DNA of 59,615 bases, from NCBI GenBank assembly GCA_019414665.1, contig DXLO01000014.1:1-59615 (forward strand), read 5' to 3'. The notes beneath the pieces are model-generated. The model made no database searches, was not told where the DNA came from, and saw only the letters and a list, made by a program, of their open reading frames with translations. Of the stretch, positions 35,226-43,847 are shown in pieces (position 1 is the first letter of the stretch; every line of letters starts with the position of its first letter). The stretch comes from Bacteroides sp. Lineage in GTDB: Bacteria; Bacteroidota; Bacteroidia; Bacteroidales; Bacteroidaceae. Position numbers and translations under genes: made by a program.

Positions 35226-36158
35226 ATGACAAAAGAACCGCCCATAATGGTGGTAAATAAGCCTCGCAAAACTACATCCCGTAAGCGCACGAGTTCTTCT
35301 TCATCGAATACGACTTCTTCTGGAGGACCGAAGAGAAGAACCAGACGCAGCAAGGATAAAAAGAAAATAGCACGTAAGTGGGAAGTTCCATCGTGGATAT
35401 ATTATATTCTGATGGGAGGAGCTGCTGCATTGCTGGTCATCGGGTTTTATTATTTCTTTATCCGTCCTTATGCATACAGATGGAAGCCTTGCTATGGTAC
35501 AAAGGCATATGGCGTATGTCTTCCTTCGGGCTATCGGGTGCATGGGTTCGATATTTCTCACCATCAGGGTGAAATAAACTGGGCAGTGCTCAGCAAGACA
35601 CAGTTTACTCCATTCCCTATCCGTTTTGTCTTTCTGAAAGCTTCGGAAGGTGGAGATTTCAGTGATACTACATTTGTCCATAACTTTGATCTGGCGCGCC
35701 AGTACGGGTTTATCCGTGGTGCTTATCATTTTTATAATCCAAAGACAGATGCTTCGCGGCAGGCTGATTTCTTTATCCGCTCGGTTCAGCTGGAGCCGGG
35801 AGATCTTCCTCCTGTGCTGGATATAGAAAAGCGAGGGGATGATGACGACCGTTTGCGGAAAGATTTGCTGGTATGGCTTCGTAAAATAGAACAGCATTAT
35901 AAAGTGAAGCCTATTCTTTATACTTCGTATAAGTTTAAAACTCGTTATCTGAACGATTCTGTCTTCAATACTTATCCGTATTGGATTGCTCATTATTATG
36001 TTGATTCTGTAGAATATAAGGGCCAGTGGAGATTCTGGCAGCATACAGATGCCGGTACATTGCCGGGCATAAGGGAACAGGTGGACCTGAATGTGTTCAA
36101 CGGAACACTGGAGGAACTGAAGCAGATGACAATTCCTGTGTCTGAAGAAGAAAACTAA
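35226..36158 (+). CDS. glycoside hydrolase family 25 lysozyme-like protein
   Basis: 310 aa. A very basic, serine-rich N-terminal tail (about residues 10-50) precedes one transmembrane helix (about 57-78), then the GH25 barrel: GFDISHHQGEINW (catalytic Asp), FVFLKASEGGDFSD, RGAYHFYNP, PPVLDIEKRGDD (catalytic Glu), PILYTSYKF, and WRFWQHTDAGTLPG. It should hydrolyse peptidoglycan from a membrane-anchored position facing the periplasm. Its stop is five bases from the end of the convergent helicase gene. Confidence 0.92.
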   Translation: MTKEPPIMVVNKPRKTTSRKRTSSSSSNTTSSGGPKRRTRRSKDKKKIARKWEVPSWIYYILMGGAAALLVIGFYYFFIRPYAYRWKPCYGTKAYGVCLPSGYRVHGFDISHHQGEINWAVLSKTQFTPFPIRFVFLKASEGGDFSDTTFVHNFDLARQYGFIRGAYHFYNPKTDASRQADFFIRSVQLEPGDLPPVLDIEKRGDDDDRLRKDLLVWLRKIEQHYKVKPILYTSYKFKTRYLNDSVFNTYPYWIAHYYVDSVEYKGQWRFWQHTDAGTLPGIREQVDLNVFNGTLEELKQMTIPVSEEEN

Positions 36159-36163
36159 CTATT

Positions 36164-38173
36164 TTATTGATTGGATTTACGCTTGCGGAGCTCTTCGGCA
36201 AGACGGTACTGGATGGCTGCTTCCATTTCTTTTCCGGCTTGTGTAAGTGCATCGCCAAAGCATTCGTGTGCTCCGGCGTGTTGAGGCTTCAGGGTAGTAG
36301 CTTTGTCGAGGTCGGCAATAGCTCCTTCGGTATCTCCTGTATGAAGACGCAGTTTTCCGCGGTTATAAACGGTTTTAAATTCCATCGGGCGCAGACGTAC
36401 AGCCTTGTCAAGACAGGCTTCAGCTTCATTTATACGGTCGGCATTAAACAGGGTGACTCCTTTACGTACCCATGCATCGGCGTAGTCAGGATACAGTTCG
36501 ATGGCTTTATCGTAATTGGCAAGTGCCGCACGGGTGTCGTGCATGTGTGTGATGCACTCATTTCCCATCAGATAGTATTCTTTGGCGTATTTTTGAAGAT
36601 TTTTCTGCTGTTCCTGCATCTGTTCTTTCAGTCGCTTGTTGTCTTCACGCAGCTTGTTGATGATGCCAAGCTTTTTCCGGATGAAACGCTGCTGGAGGGG
36701 CTTTTCTATATCGTAACGTGAATGGATAGCCTTAAAGAACTGATTGAGAAATTCTTCGAAGTCGCCTTTATCGAATGCTTTGACAGCAGCTACGTATTGT
36801 ATGTCGGCCTGTGCTTGTTTCATGGCACGCTCGATGGCTTGTTCGTTGTTGAACCGTTGTGAAAAAGCTACGATTTCGGGGCGGACAAAGATATCTCCAC
36901 AGGTTATTTCACGTTTCAGGCAGATGCCTTCCAGTGAAGTACAGCGACTTAAAGCGACATAGGTTTGTCCGCCGGCGAAAACTCCGCCGGTAAAATCGAT
37001 GACTACCCGACTGAATGTGAGGCCCTGGCTTTTGTGTACGGTTATAGCCCAGGCAAGGCGGATAGGATATTGTGTAAATGTTCCCAGTTCTTCTTCCTCA
37101 ATTTTCTTTTCTTCTTCATTATAGCGGTAGCGGATATTGCTCCAGCTTTCGCGATGAACGTCCAGTTCTTTTCCGTCTTCGGTAATGACATATATGATTC
37201 CGTCGGCATCGATACCGGAAATGGTTCCGATGGTTCCGTTTACCCAGCGCTTTTCGGAATCGTTCTTGATGAAAATAATTTGTGCGCCGGGTTTTATAGT
37301 CAGTTCCATAAGTGTAGGAAGACTGCTTTCGGGGAACTCGCCATGTATTTCTCCTTGCAGGGTGACGGCTTCGCCGGGAAGTTCGGCAAGGCGGCGTTCG
37401 TTGATGTAGTCTACGTTGTCTCGGCGGGTGGCAAGAGTGATGTACATGTCGTTTTCGCTTGCCTTTACCGGGGCGTTGTAACGTGTGTTCAGCAGTTGGA
37501 GGTCGGCTGCTCCGGCGGTGTTTGTGCGGATATGGTCGAGTACGTTGACGAAGACTTTGTCGGTCTGTCGGTATACTTTAGTCAGCTCGATGGCTACCAG
37601 CTCCATTTCGCGGAATACACGTGCAGAGAAGAAGTAGGGATTGGGGTAGAAGCGATTAATAATTTCTCGTTCATCGCTTTTCACTACCGGTTCCAGCTGG
37701 AAGGCATCTCCTACGAGCAGCAACTGTTTTCCGCCAAAGGGCTCACGCATGTTCTGTGAATATACACGTAGCACTTTGTCGATGAAATCGATGATATCGG
37801 CACGTACCATGGAAATCTCGTCGATGATTACCAGTTCGATATTCTTGATGAGTTTACGGTGGTCTGATGAATATTTCAGGAAACTGTGCAGTTTTCCTCC
37901 TTTCAGACTAAAGTTGGGATCGTCGGGCAGGAGGGGATAGAAAGGGAGCTTGAAAAAGCTGTGTAGGGTACTTCCTCCTGCATTGATGGCTGCAATACCT
38001 GTCGGGGCAAGTACCACAAATTTTTTCTTGGTAATCTGGCATACATGTTTCAGAAAGGTAGATTTACCGGTTCCGGCTTTTCCGGTCAGGAAAACCGACT
38101 GGCGGGTGTATTGTATCAGCTTTAAAGCATTTTGGAACTCTGCGTTGTCGGTATCTATCGGTGTATATGCCAT
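36164..38173 (-). CDS. Pif1/RecD-like SF1 DNA helicase with C-terminal TPRs
   Basis: 669 aa from the ATG at 38173; the frame opens at 38206, but the promoter motif lies in between. Helicase motifs: Walker A GKAGTGKST (about 30-38), Walker B VIIDEISMV, motif III LLVGDAFQLEPV, and the RecD/Pif1-like AWAITVHKSQGLTF and YVALSRCTSLEGI. After about residue 440 comes a charged coiled-coil segment (NKLREDNKRLKEQMQEQQ), then three to four TPRs (about 538-665, ALANYDKAIELYPDYADAWV, AEACLDKAVRLRPMEF). The helicase-plus-TPR layout is conserved in Bacteroides; the TPRs probably bind a protein partner. Confidence 0.92.
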   Translation of the reverse strand: MAYTPIDTDNAEFQNALKLIQYTRQSVFLTGKAGTGKSTFLKHVCQITKKKFVVLAPTGIAAINAGGSTLHSFFKLPFYPLLPDDPNFSLKGGKLHSFLKYSSDHRKLIKNIELVIIDEISMVRADIIDFIDKVLRVYSQNMREPFGGKQLLLVGDAFQLEPVVKSDEREIINRFYPNPYFFSARVFREMELVAIELTKVYRQTDKVFVNVLDHIRTNTAGAADLQLLNTRYNAPVKASENDMYITLATRRDNVDYINERRLAELPGEAVTLQGEIHGEFPESSLPTLMELTIKPGAQIIFIKNDSEKRWVNGTIGTISGIDADGIIYVITEDGKELDVHRESWSNIRYRYNEEEKKIEEEELGTFTQYPIRLAWAITVHKSQGLTFSRVVIDFTGGVFAGGQTYVALSRCTSLEGICLKREITCGDIFVRPEIVAFSQRFNNEQAIERAMKQAQADIQYVAAVKAFDKGDFEEFLNQFFKAIHSRYDIEKPLQQRFIRKKLGIINKLREDNKRLKEQMQEQQKNLQKYAKEYYLMGNECITHMHDTRAALANYDKAIELYPDYADAWVRKGVTLFNADRINEAEACLDKAVRLRPMEFKTVYNRGKLRLHTGDTEGAIADLDKATTLKPQHAGAHECFGDALTQAGKEMEAAIQYRLAEELRKRKSNQ

Positions 38174-38195
38174 AGGTGAAAACTTGATTTGCTGA

Positions 38196-38203
38196 CAAAG
38201 ATA
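38196..38203 (-). promoter_or_regulatory. -7 element of the helicase gene
   Basis: TATCTTTG on the minus strand, 22 bases before the ATG at 38173. It decides the helicase start. It directly abuts the terminator at 38207-38233. Confidence 0.5.
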
Positions 38204-38206
38204 CAT

Positions 38207-38233
38207 AAAAAAAGCGGTCGCATGTGCAACCGC
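38207..38233 (-). terminator. terminator of the small-peptide transcript
   Basis: Minus strand GCGGTTGC, ACAT, GCGACCGC followed by seven T. It belongs to the unit that starts near 38575. Confidence 0.9.
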
Positions 38234-38314
38234 TTAGTTGATTATTTACACGCCTCTCGGCATTTATCAGATTCTCTCTCAAAGCTGAAGCCTTTTTCAG
38301 CATTCAGCTTGTTT

Positions 38315-38407
38315 TTACTTGCTGATCTTATCGTTCAGCATTACGTAACCCCAGATCATTGGATCTGCATTTACGATCTTGTGAAAAATGTTTTTTACCT
38401 TTTTCAT
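38315..38407 (-). CDS. 30-aa small protein, possibly frameshifted
   Basis: On the minus strand an ATG at 38407 opens a 30-codon frame, MKKVKNIFHKIVNADPMIWG then YVMLNDKISK and TAA. It is preceded by GGATAAC, a plausible AT-rich initiation region. After the stop, another frame continues with KNKLNAEKGFSFERESDKCR and ends with TAA at 38242-38244, just before the terminator; one base more or less would join both parts into a 50-55 aa protein. I do not recognise a family. The unit has a promoter motif (38580-38587) and a strong terminator, so it is very likely expressed. Confidence 0.55.
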   Translation of the reverse strand: MKKVKNIFHKIVNADPMIWGYVMLNDKISK

Positions 38408-38579
38408 AATGTTATCCTTTCTTTTTTAGTTAAACATTAAATAATACCTGAAAACTTTACTTTTTAATTTTACGGCGAGCCTCACGGCCGGCTTTTTAAT
38501 TCATCTTTTCAACCTTTAACCTTAAAAATTCAAATCTAGTTAAGTCTAGTCTTTTATTATTTCCTTTTGGTTTACACTG

Positions 38580-38587
38580 CAAATATA
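38580..38587 (-). promoter_or_regulatory. -7 element of the small-peptide transcript
   Basis: TATATTTG on the minus strand. It gives a leader of about 165 bases before the ATG at 38407. The leader contains the very short frame ATG-AAT-TAA followed in frame by KAGREARRKIKK, which I do not call as a gene. Confidence 0.45.
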
Positions 38588-38875
38588 CGAGTTATTTTAA
38601 TAGAAAATATGTTTTATAGCATATATATTGCAAAAAGTGCCTCTTTTTTGACCTAAATCAAAAAAAGCCCTTCTTTTGTTACATAGGTGTGACGTGACTG
38701 AACATTTCTATCGGAGGGTATTGGACTTTTGGCGGAAAAAGTAATCGGGGCAGTCGATGAGGAGTGCATGTTCTTCGCATATATAATAAGGTGTATGATT
38801 GGTGTGTAGAAGGATATTAATGCTAAAAAGAGAAACAAAATAGGTTTTATTTATGCTTTTAAACAGATTTTTCAC

Positions 38876-38883
38876 TATTTTTG
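38876..38883 (+). promoter_or_regulatory. -7 element of the DUF5020/purine permease operon
   Basis: TATTTTTG, 33 bases before the ATG at 38917; -33 element weak. Bases 38588-38875 contain no gene. Confidence 0.4.
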
Positions 38884-38916
38884 CGCCTTCAAATTATTAA
38901 GCAAAATTAAAATTCG

Positions 38917-39618
38917 ATGAAAAAAACATTCTTATTCGTTCTTTTGATGTGCTGTTTTGCAGGAGTGGCAAAGGCACAAAACATCCAGTTGCATTATGAT
39001 TTAGGACGTGCTATGTACAATTCTCTGGAGGACCGTCCATGGGTTACTACTACAGTAGAAATGTTTAAAGCTGACAAGTGGGGTAGTACTTTCTTCTTTG
39101 TTGATATGGACTATACAGATAAGGGCGTGGCTTCTGCTTATTGGGAAATCAGCCGTGAACTGAAATTCTGGAAAGCTCCTGTATCTGCTCATATAGAATA
39201 TAATGGTGGTTTGAATTATATTAACAATGCTTTTCTGGCCGGTCCGGCATACAACTGGAACAGTGCAGACTTTTCTCGTGTGTTTGGTGTGCAGGTAATG
39301 TATAAGTATATCCAGAAGAATGACGAACCACATAACTTCCAGGTGACTGGTACATGGACTATCAACTTCTGTCAGGGTAAGTATACTTTCAGCGGTTTTG
39401 CTGATTTCTGGCGTGAGAAACATTTTGATGTTCACGGTAACGAACATAATTACATCTTTATGACTGAGCCTCAGTTCTGGGTGAACCTGAATCAGTTCAA
39501 GCATGTAAATAAGGATTTGAATTTAAGTGTTGGTACAGAGTGGGAGATGAGTACGAATTTTGCTACTCGTAACGGATTCTATTATATCCCTACGCTGGCA
39601 ATGAAGTGGACTTTCTAA
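38917..39618 (+). CDS. DUF5020-family outer membrane protein, Tsx-like
   Basis: 233 aa. Signal peptide at residues 1-20 (FAGVAKAQ). The mature protein is a run of amphipathic strands (QLHYDLGRAMYN, TTTVEMFKADKWGSTFFFVDM, YIPTLAMKWTF) ending with a C-terminal phenylalanine, as in outer membrane beta-barrels. The length and FFFVDMDYT-type motifs recall Tsx nucleoside channels; Bacteroidetes members are filed as DUF5020. Twenty-seven bases downstream begins a purine permease gene, which fits a nucleoside or nucleobase channel. Confidence 0.85.
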   Translation: MKKTFLFVLLMCCFAGVAKAQNIQLHYDLGRAMYNSLEDRPWVTTTVEMFKADKWGSTFFFVDMDYTDKGVASAYWEISRELKFWKAPVSAHIEYNGGLNYINNAFLAGPAYNWNSADFSRVFGVQVMYKYIQKNDEPHNFQVTGTWTINFCQGKYTFSGFADFWREKHFDVHGNEHNYIFMTEPQFWVNLNQFKHVNKDLNLSVGTEWEMSTNFATRNGFYYIPTLAMKWTF

Positions 39619-39645
39619 TAGATTTATCATAAAATTATAAATAGT

Positions 39646-40932
39646 ATGCTGGAAAAATTGTTTGGCTTCGACCGGAAAGTAACACGTGTACGTACTGAGA
39701 TACTGGCTGGTATCACAACTTTCCTGACGATGGCTTATATTCTTGCTGTTAATCCGAACATCCTGAGTGCTACGGGAATGGATAAAGGGGCGTTGTTTAC
39801 TACCACTGTGATAGCGTCGGCCTTTACTACTTTGCTTATGGCTTTTTATGCCAAATTACCTTTCGGACTGGCTCCGGGTATGGGACTGAATGCCTTTTTT
39901 GCTTATACTGTTTGTTTGACACTGGGGTATTCATGGCAATTTGCACTGACTGCCGTTTTGCTGGAGGGTATTATCTTCATCTTGCTGACAGTTACCAACT
40001 TGCGTGAAAAGATCGTTGATGCCTTGCCGGCTACATTGAAAAATGCGATTGGTGCAGGTATTGGTCTGTTTATTGCTTTTCTGGGTTTACAGAATGCTGG
40101 TATCATTGTGAATAATGATGCGACTCTTATTTCGCTGGGAGATATAACTTCGGGTTCTGCTTTGCTGGGAATTATCGGCTTGCTGGTTACATCTATCTTG
40201 TTGGTGAAGCGTGTACGCGGAGCTTTGCTTTTTGGTATTTTGCTGACTACAATTATTGGTATTCCGATGGGATTGACACATATTGATGGTATTGTAAGTG
40301 CTCCTCCTTCTATTGAGCCGATTTTCTTTAAATTCCAATGGGAACATATATTTACTAAAGAAATGGTAATAGTAGTGTTTACTTTCTTGTTTGTAGATAT
40401 GTTTGATACAATCGGTACACTGGTGGGAGTAACTACTAAGGCTGGTATGGTGACAAAAGAAGGAAAGATTCCTCACTTGAAACAAGCATTTTTGGTAGAT
40501 GCTGTCGGTACAACGGTAGGTGCTATGTTGGGAACCAGTACAATTACTACTTTTGTGGAAAGTGCTTCAGGAGTAGGTGAGGGTGGACGTAGCGGTCTGA
40601 CAGCTTTTGTTACAGCTGTTTGTTTCTTGCTTGCTTTGTTCCTTGCTCCTTTCTTCTTGGCTGTTCCGGGGGCTGCTACTGCTCCGGTACTGATTCTGGT
40701 AGGATTGATGATGATGTCTTCTATCAAGAAAGTTGATCTTACTGAGTATTCAGAGGCTATACCTGCATTTATATGTATTATCTTTATGCCTTTGGCTTAT
40801 AGTATTTCTGATGGTATTGTTTTGGGAATGATAAGCTATGTGCTGATAAATTTATTGTGCGGAAATTATAAGAAACTAACTCCGGCTATGTATATTTTGT
40901 CGGTTATCTTTGTCTTTAAGTTCTTTATGTAG
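39646..40932 (+). CDS. NCS2/AzgA-type purine permease
   Basis: 428 aa, about 12-13 membrane helices. AzgA-type signatures: EILAGITTFLTMAYILAVNP, APGMGLNAFFAYTVC, LKNAIGAGIGLFIAFLGLQN, DMFDTIGTLVGVTTKAGM, GTSTITTFVESASGVGEGGR and FMPLAYSISDGIVLGMISY. It imports hypoxanthine, guanine or adenine by proton symport. It forms an operon with the Tsx-like outer membrane channel; no purine riboswitch is visible upstream. Confidence 0.94.
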   Translation: MLEKLFGFDRKVTRVRTEILAGITTFLTMAYILAVNPNILSATGMDKGALFTTTVIASAFTTLLMAFYAKLPFGLAPGMGLNAFFAYTVCLTLGYSWQFALTAVLLEGIIFILLTVTNLREKIVDALPATLKNAIGAGIGLFIAFLGLQNAGIIVNNDATLISLGDITSGSALLGIIGLLVTSILLVKRVRGALLFGILLTTIIGIPMGLTHIDGIVSAPPSIEPIFFKFQWEHIFTKEMVIVVFTFLFVDMFDTIGTLVGVTTKAGMVTKEGKIPHLKQAFLVDAVGTTVGAMLGTSTITTFVESASGVGEGGRSGLTAFVTAVCFLLALFLAPFFLAVPGAATAPVLILVGLMMMSSIKKVDLTEYSEAIPAFICIIFMPLAYSISDGIVLGMISYVLINLLCGNYKKLTPAMYILSVIFVFKFFM

Positions 40933-40984
40933 AATCTAGTTTCTCTCTGTTTTAAGGGAGAGGTAGCTTTGATAGATTAATATA

Positions 40985-41033
40985 AAAAGCATGTGAAATA
41001 AAAGTCTTCGGGCTTTGTTTCACATGCTTTTTT
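40985..41033 (+). terminator. terminator of the purine uptake operon
   Basis: AAAGCATGTGAAA pairs with TTTCACATGCTTT around a GTCTTCGGGC loop, followed by TTT. 52 bases after the permease stop. Confidence 0.9.
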
Positions 41034-41313
41034 GATATGAAATGCAAAATTGTCTATTAACTTTCCATCATTACTTCTAAGGCAAACTTACCTCGGATAC
41101 ACTCAGTGAAACACTAGCTCTGTGTCTCGAACGGGTGTAATTTAATGGTATTATTGTTATTTGTTTTCGATAAACATATTGAATAAGCTGATTCTAAGTA
41201 TTATTTTTATGGATAAGCTCCCTTATTAAAGTTGTTGTTTAATTTTATGTTTATCAATAAGTTATTGATGATTTGAAAAGTATTATCAGACAACATGTAT
41301 TATTTTATGTTAC

Positions 41314-41380
41314 TAGTCCCGATTCGGTCGGAGATGGATTTGAAAGAATTGTACCGAATCGGGACTATTTTTCTATTTTA
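41314..41380 (+). terminator. orphan plus-strand terminator-like hairpin
   Basis: Perfect 15-bp stem, TAGTCCCGATTCGGT (41314-41328) and ACCGAATCGGGACTA (41353-41367), 24-base loop, then TTTTTCTATTTT. On the plus strand no gene precedes it after the terminator at 40985-41033. On the minus strand it is downstream of miaA but has no T run there. The rest of 41034-41313 has no gene. Confidence 0.65.
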
Positions 41381-41412
41381 AATGTGCAGTTCACCAGGAA
41401 TAAATGTTTGCT

Positions 41413-42318
41413 TTATGCCAGATGTTGTTCAATGTATTGCATGATTTCCTGTGTTGAGTCAGGATGAAACCAGGCTATTTCTGTATCACGCTTAAACCAT
41501 GTTACCTGTTTACGTGAATAGATGCGTGAGTTCTGTTTTATTTTTTCGATAGCGAAAGGTAACTCCCACTCTCCGTCGAAATATTTAAATAATTCTTTAT
41601 ATCCTACGGTATTCAGTGAATTCAGGTTGCGGTACGGATATACTTTTCGTGCTTCTTCCAGTAATCCTTCTTCCATCATCATGTCTACTCGACGGTTAAT
41701 ACGATCGTATAGTTCTTCCCTGTCGCGTTTTAATCCGATTTTTAATATGTTGAAAGGACGCTCCTTACATGTACGTGTACGGAAAGATGTATATGTTTTT
41801 CCTGTCATATAGCATATTTCAAGTGCATGTATTACGCGTTTGGGATTCTTCAAGTCAACAATATTGTAATATTCAGGATCAAGAAGCTTTAACTCTGCAC
41901 ATAAACGTTCCAATCCCTCCTGTTCGTAACGTTCCAGCATTAACTGACGTGTATCATTGTCTACGGTAGGAATGTCGTCAATACCTTTGCATACGGCATC
42001 GACATACATCATTGATCCTCCTGTAAGTACTACTACGCTTTTTTCTTGGAATAATTCATTAAGCTTTTTCAGTACTTCACTTTCGTATTGTGCCGCACTA
42101 TAGTAATCTGTCAGTTGCAGAGTTCCTACAAAATAATGTGGAACACGTGCTAACTGGTCGGGGGTAGGGGCTGCCGTCCCTATTTTCAGGTCGGCATAAA
42201 GCTGTCGTGAATCAGCTGAAATAATAGAGGTATGATATGCTTCGGCAATAGATAGACTTAAATCTGTTTTACCTATACCTGTAGGACCTGTCAGTACAAT
42301 GAGTGTTGGTTTATTCAT
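41413..42318 (-). CDS. miaA: tRNA dimethylallyltransferase
   Basis: 301 aa from the ATG at 42318 (MNKPTLIVLTGPTGIGKT); the frame extends upstream to 42414 but would cross a terminator. P-loop GPTGIGKT, then SADSRQLYADLKIGTA, HYFVGTL, VLTGGSMMYVDAV, and the C-terminal NSRIYSRKQVTWFKRD. It adds a dimethylallyl group to A37 of tRNAs reading UNN codons. It follows the ORF-3-family gene, from which it is separated by a terminator. Confidence 0.96.
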   Translation of the reverse strand: MNKPTLIVLTGPTGIGKTDLSLSIAEAYHTSIISADSRQLYADLKIGTAAPTPDQLARVPHYFVGTLQLTDYYSAAQYESEVLKKLNELFQEKSVVVLTGGSMMYVDAVCKGIDDIPTVDNDTRQLMLERYEQEGLERLCAELKLLDPEYYNIVDLKNPKRVIHALEICYMTGKTYTSFRTRTCKERPFNILKIGLKRDREELYDRINRRVDMMMEEGLLEEARKVYPYRNLNSLNTVGYKELFKYFDGEWELPFAIEKIKQNSRIYSRKQVTWFKRDTEIAWFHPDSTQEIMQYIEQHLA

Positions 42319-42336
42319 ATATTCTTTTAAAGCAAC

Positions 42337-42395
42337 TAAAAAAGGAGGAATAATCTCGTATCCGTTATTTGTCTTTCGAGATTTTCCTCCTTTTC
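42337..42395 (-). terminator. terminator of the lpx-ORF3 operon
   Basis: AAAAGGAGGAATAATCTCG pairs with CGAGATTTTCCTCCTTTT. On the minus strand it ends in TTTTTTAG, between the ORF-3-family gene and miaA. Confidence 0.85.
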
Positions 42396-42430
42396 GCGTA
42401 GATGAAAATAACAATTACAATATCTGTTAA

Positions 42431-42985
42431 TTAATATTTGTCTTCATCGTAAGGATTGCTTCCTCCTTCCATATCAAAGCCTTCCGGATCGAAGTCTTCC
42501 ATATCGAAATCTTGGTCACCATAGAAGTTCTCATCTAAATCGAGAGCAGTGTTTGTATTCATTTGCTCATCAAAATCAATGGTTTGTTTAGGTGGATTTC
42601 CTTCTTTGTGTGAGCAAGTTGCATGTTGTAAATCCTTTCCTGTAATAATTTCGGAAAGCTCTATAAAGAAAACACGTTCAGCAAGCGGATCGAATACATA
42701 AAGTAATTTCTGTTTTTCGTCTTCCAACAGTTCACTTAATGGAGTTTCCTTCATAACGAAAGTATCTTCTTCAGAGCTTCCATTACCCATATCTTCTAAA
42801 GTAATTTCAATTTCTTTTTCCCAGTCATCATCGCAGATGAAAAAAGAAGTCATCTGATCGTCTTTATAACCGGTACATTTTAATATAGCTTCGTGTAAAT
42901 CGTAAAAAGAAGCTTCTGAGTCGATTTTTATCTCTCTCAAGAAATCATCGACTTCATCGGATATGATTCTGAATTTATATACCAT
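42431..42985 (-). CDS. plasmid pRiA4b ORF-3-like family protein
   Basis: 184 aa. The N-terminal 110 residues match the pRiA4b ORF-3-like fold (SEASFYDLHEAILKCTGYKD, QMTSFFICDDDWEKEIEITL, KQKLLYVFDPLAERVFFIEL). The last 50 residues are strongly acidic with Asp-Phe/Gly repeats (FDMEDFDPEGFDMEG). The family is widespread and of unknown function; the name comes from a plasmid reading frame and does not mean this gene is mobile. It lies 51 bases downstream of lpxA and may be its co-transcribed last gene. Confidence 0.85.
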   Translation of the reverse strand: MVYKFRIISDEVDDFLREIKIDSEASFYDLHEAILKCTGYKDDQMTSFFICDDDWEKEIEITLEDMGNGSSEEDTFVMKETPLSELLEDEKQKLLYVFDPLAERVFFIELSEIITGKDLQHATCSHKEGNPPKQTIDFDEQMNTNTALDLDENFYGDQDFDMEDFDPEGFDMEGGSNPYDEDKY

Positions 42986-43036
42986 TGTTCTTTACTGTTT
43001 AATATTCGTTGATGTTGTAAAGATATAAAATTTTCT

Positions 43037-43804
43037 TTATCGGATAATTCCTCTTTCCGAATTTTCAATAAAAGAAACGATATATTCAATTTCCGGAGTC
43101 ATAGTAATCTCTTCACGAATTTGCTGCAAAGCATCACTAACATTTTTTCCGCTGTTGTAAATAATGCGATATGTATTGTGGATGTTTTCAATTAATTCGT
43201 TTGAAAATCCTCTACGGCGTAATCCGATAATGTTAATTCCACTATATGCAATCGGTTCGCGACCAGCAATGATATAAGGAGGAATATCTTTGCTGAAACG
43301 GCATCCTCCCTGAATCATAACATAACCTCCTACTCGGCAGAACTGATGCATCAAAACATTGGCACTGACAATTGCATTATCATCGATGATAACTTCGCCT
43401 GCCATTTTTGTAGAGTTTCCTATAATACATCCGCTTCCGACAATTGTATCGTGAGCAACATGTACTCCTTCCATCAGCAGATTATTGTTGCCTACTATTG
43501 TTTTTCCTTTTGCAGCTGTTCCTCTGTTTATTGTTACATTCTCACGGATGGTATTATTGTCACCGATTTCAGCGGTTGTTTCCTCTCCACGAAACTTTAA
43601 ATCTTGTGGAATCGCTCCGATGACTGCTCCTGGGAAAATGCGATTATTATTTCCAATACGTGAACCATATAAAATGTTTACGTTGGGCATAATTGTATTA
43701 TTGTCGCCTATCACTACATTCTTGTCAATAAATACAAAGGGACCTATTTCGACATTTTCTCCTATTTTAGCTTCTGGATGTATGTATGCTAATGGGCTAA
43801 TCAT
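43037..43804 (-). CDS. lpxA: acyl-[ACP]--UDP-N-acetylglucosamine O-acyltransferase
   Basis: 255 aa, normal length. Left-handed beta-helix of hexapeptide repeats over residues 1-190 (IGENVEIGPFVFIDKNVVIG, NNTIRENVTINRG), the catalytic histidine in VHVAHDTIVG, and the helical C-terminal domain. First step of lipid A synthesis. Third gene of the lpxD, lpxC-fabZ, lpxA run; the 105-base gap to lpxC-fabZ holds an inverted repeat. Confidence 0.96.
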   Translation of the reverse strand: MISPLAYIHPEAKIGENVEIGPFVFIDKNVVIGDNNTIMPNVNILYGSRIGNNNRIFPGAVIGAIPQDLKFRGEETTAEIGDNNTIRENVTINRGTAAKGKTIVGNNNLLMEGVHVAHDTIVGSGCIIGNSTKMAGEVIIDDNAIVSANVLMHQFCRVGGYVMIQGGCRFSKDIPPYIIAGREPIAYSGINIIGLRRRGFSNELIENIHNTYRIIYNSGKNVSDALQQIREEITMTPEIEYIVSFIENSERGIIR

Positions 43805-43847
43805 ATTTTTTATAAGAAGTATTAAGTATTAAGAGTATAAATTGCAG

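Noticed and set aside
35301..36044. 247-codon minus-strand frame
   Set aside because: Opposite the GH25 gene, which has catalytic motifs.
38450..38510. Frame with M-N-stop followed by KAGREARRKIKK on the minus strand
   Set aside because: It looks protein-like, but the stop after two codons and the lack of another start leave no gene to call.
38917..39645. Purine riboswitch in front of the permease operon
   Set aside because: No three-way-junction pattern with conserved loops is visible upstream of 38917 or between the two genes.
42431..42985. Mobile-element origin of the pRiA4b ORF-3-like gene
   Set aside because: The family name refers to a plasmid, but the gene sits in a housekeeping operon without repeats or transposase text.
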